A stretch of DNA of 39,920 bases from Rikenellaceae bacterium (lineage in GTDB: Bacteria > Bacteroidota > Bacteroidia > Bacteroidales > Rikenellaceae), in contig JAJBVT010000093.1 of the NCBI GenBank assembly GCA_020859685.1, forward strand, positions 1-39,920. The letters are read 5' to 3'. Numbering within the stretch: position 1 is the stretch's first letter; each line of letters starts with the position of its first letter. Shown here piece by piece: positions 37,101 to 39,920 of the stretch. Under the pieces are notes generated by a model, which was not told the DNA's origin, did no database searches, and saw only the letters and a list, made by a program, of their open reading frames with translations. A program made the translations under genes and the position numbers.

Positions 37101-37856
37101 AACACTTTCGAGCAATTCAAGCCCTTCGCGCGGCCCGCTTAATGCGTTGTAACCAACGCTCAATACAATCCGGCTGTTAAAGTAGATTTCTTCTTTTATG
37201 GTCGGTTCGGTTATGGGGTCGGAATTAAAAGGGACAAGTTCCACAATTTCCAATAAACCATCGACTGCCCGGGCCGCGTCACCGTTCTCCATCATAATGG
37301 TAGCCAAAATTAGTCGCGCGCTCCACCGTTCTTCGATTCGGTCATGCATCCCTTCCTGAAGCCGGACGCACTCTTCGAATGTTTCGACTGCTCCTCTAAT
37401 ATCACCTGCACAATATTGGCACATCCCTTTTAAATGAAGAAAATCCGCGTTCCGGGCACTTCCCGGTCCATAATGCGATTCAGCCCTTAACATTCCTTGC
37501 TCTACAGTCTCCATTAGTGCTGTAAGGTCAGGTCCGTGAGCTAAAAAGGTTGCCAGCTCGGTTTGGATTTCTATTTTATTAAGTAAATATTTGATTAAAA
37601 GAGCCTCGTAGCGTTCGAAATTGAGGGTACTGCCGCCTGTCAATTCCATGGCATTCTCATAGCAGGCTGCCGCGAGTTCGTACTCCAGATCCATGAAGTA
37701 AGCGTCCCCTTGGGATTCGAGCCGGGCGATGCGCTCTTCACGGATTCCATCCCCGCCCGGCATGGCCGCCGGGTGGTCGGAGGCCGGTTTCGCGGTTGAA
37801 ACCGTGATGAAGGTTAAACAGAATATGAGGGATGAGATAATTTTATTTAAAACCAT
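34185..37856 (-). CDS. Exported TPR-CHAT caspase-like protein
   Basis: The 1223-residue product starts at the ATG at 37856, directly before a signal peptide (MVLNKIISSLIFCLTFITVSTA). The frame is open to 37991, but that part has no signal. Residues about 40-750 are helical TPR-type repeats (GDIRGAVETFEECVRLQEG, DYELAEKHIRAALDITQEM). The C-terminal CHAT domain has the caspase-like dyad His1005 in HISTHGFYF and Cys1137 in VVLSACDTGIGD. It ends WGAFKLIE, typical of CHAT. Low-complexity insertions occur in the domain, one of about 60 residues between the catalytic His and the next conserved motif DPLMRAG (about 1073). The gene overlaps the anti-sigma gene by 10 bp. The signal peptide suggests a periplasmic or surface location. 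Proteolysis is inferred from the fold. Confidence 0.9.
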   Translation of the reverse strand: MVLNKIISSLIFCLTFITVSTAKPASDHPAAMPGGDGIREERIARLESQGDAYFMDLEYELAAACYENAMELTGGSTLNFERYEALLIKYLLNKIEIQTELATFLAHGPDLTALMETVEQGMLRAESHYGPGSARNADFLHLKGMCQYCAGDIRGAVETFEECVRLQEGMHDRIEERWSARLILATIMMENGDAARAVDGLLEIVELVPFNSDPITEPTIKEEIYFNSRIVLSVGYNALSGPREGLELLESVLDEALEFAERGKHEANTTCSLLSFAASMATHIYGSSIAQEYSDKMLDISSRILGDTNMQYFRALDVKASLCFLQGELSMAANIYHTALEGRIKKYGRVSTLVADSHSNLCKVYMYLQDYELAEKHIRAALDITQEMLGNDHPTYAVYMWQLGQLKRMDGDTDGADNIQYASLTTLEETIGTDYALYRQHVDQTILDSTDADEDSIRKLEELLEEWGDEERLSWKYASALFELGYIHFMLDNLDSALIRFRECLEVMDDANIVGTQLNVLCTYGYGAMLDALGYLVPAEQMYRRCFQALLTVMEWNFVLMPESNREFYWGDYSSVVKDIQDFALSYTAQRPALAALAYDCELFSKNLLMDASRKLLATIMDGGDEEMAYYFDLFLEAGRELEKERGKGRNINTHVGGISYLADRTDSLEQYRRDLERRMVARAEANHGLKLDAARWTDVRDALSDGQAAVEYVACPDRLNDNRVRYWALVIRPGREYPDVIPLGLERHVLAAVRGDGGADDATGISTRGIPEWLWNPLLPYIDGCNEFFISLSGALNTVPLDAAVTYTAISGGREPVAIHNVMSTGYLAESPGPVTRNDHAVFIGGLDYWEYDGYGSGRRQGPEAHEEAFAGNTGPEGTQIDDSDRTEAALRAEGPQGSVRTEVFRIPDVAVESEIPDNSGIEERNSKTVISEPGALDTVLPSRYRGQGYDFLPWSLREVTVCAARLAQSGWRTDVLTDTEGTKNRLLDYTGTASPRILHISTHGFYFPQASAVGRSDTAGNAAEENGAAGNGAANTHTTGNGTDMDTGTGAASTSGLVPTMFERNHQYADDPLMRAGLLLSGANVHVARQEPGGNSDYQSHPTALPDVSTNGILSAAEITTLWFGGTELVVLSACDTGIGDTDHSEGVYGLQRAFRIAGVPNMILTLNRVPDRESCEFMTYFYTVLSGGATIRDSFTAAQTEMMLRYRDAPGIWGAFKLIE

Positions 37857-39013
37857 CGTCTTGCTTTTAAATCCGAAAGTAGATTTATGGCTTTTCCGCT
37901 GTAATACCCGTTGTGGGATATGATTTCCCGAAGCACCTGTTCCGCCGCACTGCGGTCGCCCCGGCGTATCTCTATCCATACCAGCAACCATTCGGCGTCC
38001 TGTCCGGTGGTTGGACTGTCGTATCGGGTTCCGTCCGAAAGTCCGGTTCCCTGCCGGATAATATATTCGGCGATTTCGCGCGACTCGGCATCTCTACCGG
38101 TTTCGAGCAGTGAAGCCCCGAGCATAAGCAGATAATCTTCGGGCACATCGTCCCAGGATTTGTGGAGTAGATCTGCGCCGAGCCGGACGACCTCCCCGTA
38201 ATCCCCGGCGAAATATGCGTCGCTCAACAATTCCGGCAACTCTTCCGGAATGCCGTCCGGAAAACCGTCCCATCCCCTGCTGGGGGCGGGTTCGTAAACC
38301 GAAGGGTCGAAAAAATCTGCATAAAGGCGGTCGGCGGCATACTTCGGCCCCGTCCCGTACCATGCCAGCAGGGTCAATACGGCCGCCGCCGATAATGCCG
38401 CTATAAGGTTGCCGCGACCCTTTTGGGAATCCGAACCGCCTACCTTTCGGGCGGTTTGGACGTACTCATGGCCTCCGGCTATACTATTCTGTGGCGAGGG
38501 TGAATCCTTATCGTCGGGCATTGTTCCGGTTGCCGCGCTCCCAACATCGCCCGCAGGCAGTGGGGCCTTATCGCGTGCGGGTAATTCATTCATATCTCGC
38601 CGCGCAACAGCAGGTGTCCCAGATTCGAGGTAAACAACCTTCCAGAGGTCATCATCGGCAGTTTCGATAGGTTCGGGGCCGGTTGCCGCTCCGGGTTCAA
38701 CTCCATCGACCGTCCCGATGTAAGTTCCGGCAAACCCACCGTGGGTGGACAGGTCCGCTACACCGGGGTCGGCCATTTTTATATTCCCCTCGCTTGTGCC
38801 CAGAGCGTCCGGTAACGAGGTTGCGGAGGACTCCTTAAAAAGTGCCGTTTCCGCCCTTCGGATAATAGCGTCGGCAAGCAGGGCGGTCTGTTCCGTCTGT
38901 CGCCGTAGCTCCCGGTTCTCGGCCAGTTCCCGCTCGAACTCCTCTCTTGTCGTATCGTCCAGACGGTAAGCGAGGTAGTCGTCTATAAGGTCGAAATATC
39001 TTTTCTTTTCCAT
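37847..39013 (-). CDS. Membrane anti-sigma-like protein
   Basis: The 388-residue protein has an N-terminal helical cytosolic part (YFDLIDDYLAYRLDDTTREEFERELAEN) similar in layout to anti-sigma domains, without a zinc-finger HCC motif. A low-complexity Gly/Ala/Asp/Pro-rich linker spans about residues 60-195. One membrane helix (NLIAALSAAAVLTLLAWYG) follows at residues 202-219. The C-terminal periplasmic part (about residues 245-380) looks like TPR-type helices (YFAGDYGEVVRLGADLL and YLLMLGASLLETGRDAESREIAEYIIRQG). It starts 11 bp after the sigma factor gene and overlaps the CHAT gene by 10 bp. The expected role is to hold the sigma factor at the membrane until an outer signal is sensed. The sigma partner is inferred from position. 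Confidence 0.8.
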   Translation of the reverse strand: MEKKRYFDLIDDYLAYRLDDTTREEFERELAENRELRRQTEQTALLADAIIRRAETALFKESSATSLPDALGTSEGNIKMADPGVADLSTHGGFAGTYIGTVDGVEPGAATGPEPIETADDDLWKVVYLESGTPAVARRDMNELPARDKAPLPAGDVGSAATGTMPDDKDSPSPQNSIAGGHEYVQTARKVGGSDSQKGRGNLIAALSAAAVLTLLAWYGTGPKYAADRLYADFFDPSVYEPAPSRGWDGFPDGIPEELPELLSDAYFAGDYGEVVRLGADLLHKSWDDVPEDYLLMLGASLLETGRDAESREIAEYIIRQGTGLSDGTRYDSPTTGQDAEWLLVWIEIRRGDRSAAEQVLREIISHNGYYSGKAINLLSDLKARRWF

Positions 39014-39024
39014 TGCTCGGGTTT

Positions 39025-39920
39025 TTAATCGAGGCCGTGTGAGCGGAACAGTTTCGCCAACGTGTCGCGCAGTAACCCCATACAGATATGTTTGCGGTTT
39101 TTAGCCACCTGCCCGCTCCGGTATTTCATCCTCCGCGCAATCTCTTCCATCCCCAACTGCTCCCAATAATATAGACGCAGAACCGTGGAACACGGCTCCC
39201 GCAGTGAGTCCACCGCCTGCGAGGCCAGTTCGGCGCGAAGGTGGCCGGTACCGGGTTCCTCGGCCGCAAGACCGTCGAGCAGTTCGCCCCGGAAGTCCAC
39301 CGGCACGAGCGGCGCGGCATCGCGGTGCGACCGGAGTATCTTATTGCGGCCGATGGCGAACACGTAGGTTTTCAGGGAGCAGTTAAGGGATTTGAGACGA
39401 CCCGATTCCATATTCTCCTGAAGTGCGATAAAGCTGTCGTTGTAGTGGTCGAGGGCGGTTTGGCGCTCCCTGCAGCCGAGCGAAGCGGCGAACCGGACGA
39501 ACGGCTCGCGGTACAATTCGTACAGCCTTTCCAGCACACCGTCGGATGGCAACCCGAACGGCTCTACGGAAGGAAGCACGTCACCGCCCCGGTTGTCCGT
39601 TTCGCCGTTGCCGCTCCCCGGCCGGTCGCTACCTGCAGACCCTTCGGCCCTGGCCCCGGCCCCGTCGCCGCGGCCATCTCCCCGGGCGTCGTCCCCCTGC
39701 CGGTCGTTCTCCGGCGATGCGACGGCTCCGGTACGGTCGCTCTCCCGCGAAACAAAAACGGCGCGGTCGGCGCGGACGCCCACCGGCCGGACACTCCTTG
39801 TCGATATGCCGTCCCCGGTCCGGTCCTCCGTTCCGCCGTTGCCGCTCCCCGGCCGGTCGCTACCTGCAGACCCTTCGGCCCCGGCCCCGGCCCCGTCGCC
39901 GCGGCCCTCTCCCCGGGCGG
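39025..39920 (-). CDS. ECF-type RNA polymerase sigma factor, 5' end beyond the window
   Basis: The recognised sigma core spans about 39025-39560. Region 2 is LYREPFVRFAASLGCRERQTALDHYNDSF with CSLKTYVFAIGRNKILR. Region 4 includes CSTVLRLYYWEQLGMEEIARRM and the helix-turn-helix YRSGQVAKNRKHICMGLLRDTLAKLF. Upstream, the reading frame stays open to the window edge through Gly/Arg/Asp/Ser-rich low-complexity sequence. There is no in-frame ATG, only a GTG at 39783 (VGVRADRAVF). The true start is either that GTG or outside the window. The extension holds an in-frame 231-bp (77-codon) duplication. It is first in an operon with the anti-sigma-like and CHAT genes. Confidence 0.82.
   Translation of the reverse strand, partial: ARGEGRGDGAGAGAEGSAGSDRPGSGNGGTEDRTGDGISTRSVRPVGVRADRAVFVSRESDRTGAVASPENDRQGDDARGDGRGDGAGARAEGSAGSDRPGSGNGETDNRGGDVLPSVEPFGLPSDGVLERLYELYREPFVRFAASLGCRERQTALDHYNDSFIALQENMESGRLKSLNCSLKTYVFAIGRNKILRSHRDAAPLVPVDFRGELLDGLAAEEPGTGHLRAELASQAVDSLREPCSTVLRLYYWEQLGMEEIARRMKYRSGQVAKNRKHICMGLLRDTLAKLFRSHGLD
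39605..39920. repeat. 231-bp in-frame tandem duplication in the sigma gene
   Basis: Bases 39605-39689 recur at 39836-39920 with only two or three mismatches. Both copies start CCGTTGCCGCTCCCCGGCCG and contain CTACCTGCAGACCC. The offset is 231 bp, a multiple of three, so the duplicated sequence stays in frame. The second copy is cut by the window end, so the full copy number is unknown. Confidence 0.85.

Overview
The window looks like a chromosomal segment of a high-GC Bacteroidales bacterium, possibly a Rikenellaceae/Alistipes-type gut organism. That placement is inferred from several signs: TAnnTTTG-type -7 promoter elements, a Nudix-fold AraR regulator, secreted hemicellulose hydrolases (GH51, GH127, GH115), an ECF sigma/anti-sigma pair and short intergenic repeats. 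No rRNA, tRNA or CRISPR array was seen.

Layout. (1) 1-5084: a glycerol block, glpD-glpK-glpF followed by an outer-membrane barrel gene, closed by a strong terminator. A 121-bp MITE-like palindromic element lies 16 bp before glpD. (2) 5085-8532: a 24-bp degenerate repeat cluster, a small alpha/beta hydrolase and a GH51 arabinofuranosidase. (3) 8539-10971: an AT-rich two-gene cassette of unrecognised membrane/coiled-coil proteins, compositionally foreign to its surroundings. (4) 10972-15102: ppk-ppx polyphosphate operon, a DUF3861 remnant or non-canonical gene, and a nitroreductase lipoprotein. (5) 15132-15515: a 165-bp tandem intergenic repeat. (6) 15698-26570: a pentose locus read on the minus strand, araR, xylB, xylA, then araA, a sodium/sugar symporter, araD and araB, with a terminator, two candidate promoters and two families of operator-like motifs. 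(7) 26575-33799: GH127 and GH115 secreted glycosidases, a second copy of the MITE-like element and an aldehyde dehydrogenase. (8) 34185-39920: an ECF sigma factor (cut by the window edge), a membrane anti-sigma-like protein and a 1223-residue exported TPR-CHAT caspase-like protein, probably one operon.

How the genes fit together. GH51, GH127 and GH115 remove arabinose and glucuronic acid side chains from arabinoxylan or similar glycans. The symporter would import pentoses. AraA/AraB/AraD and XylA/XylB convert L-arabinose and D-xylose to D-xylulose 5-phosphate under AraR. The glycerol block turns glycerol into dihydroxyacetone phosphate.

The least explained parts are the AT-rich cassette, the sigma/anti-sigma/CHAT operon with low-complexity insertions and an in-frame 231-bp duplication, and the several intergenic repeat families.
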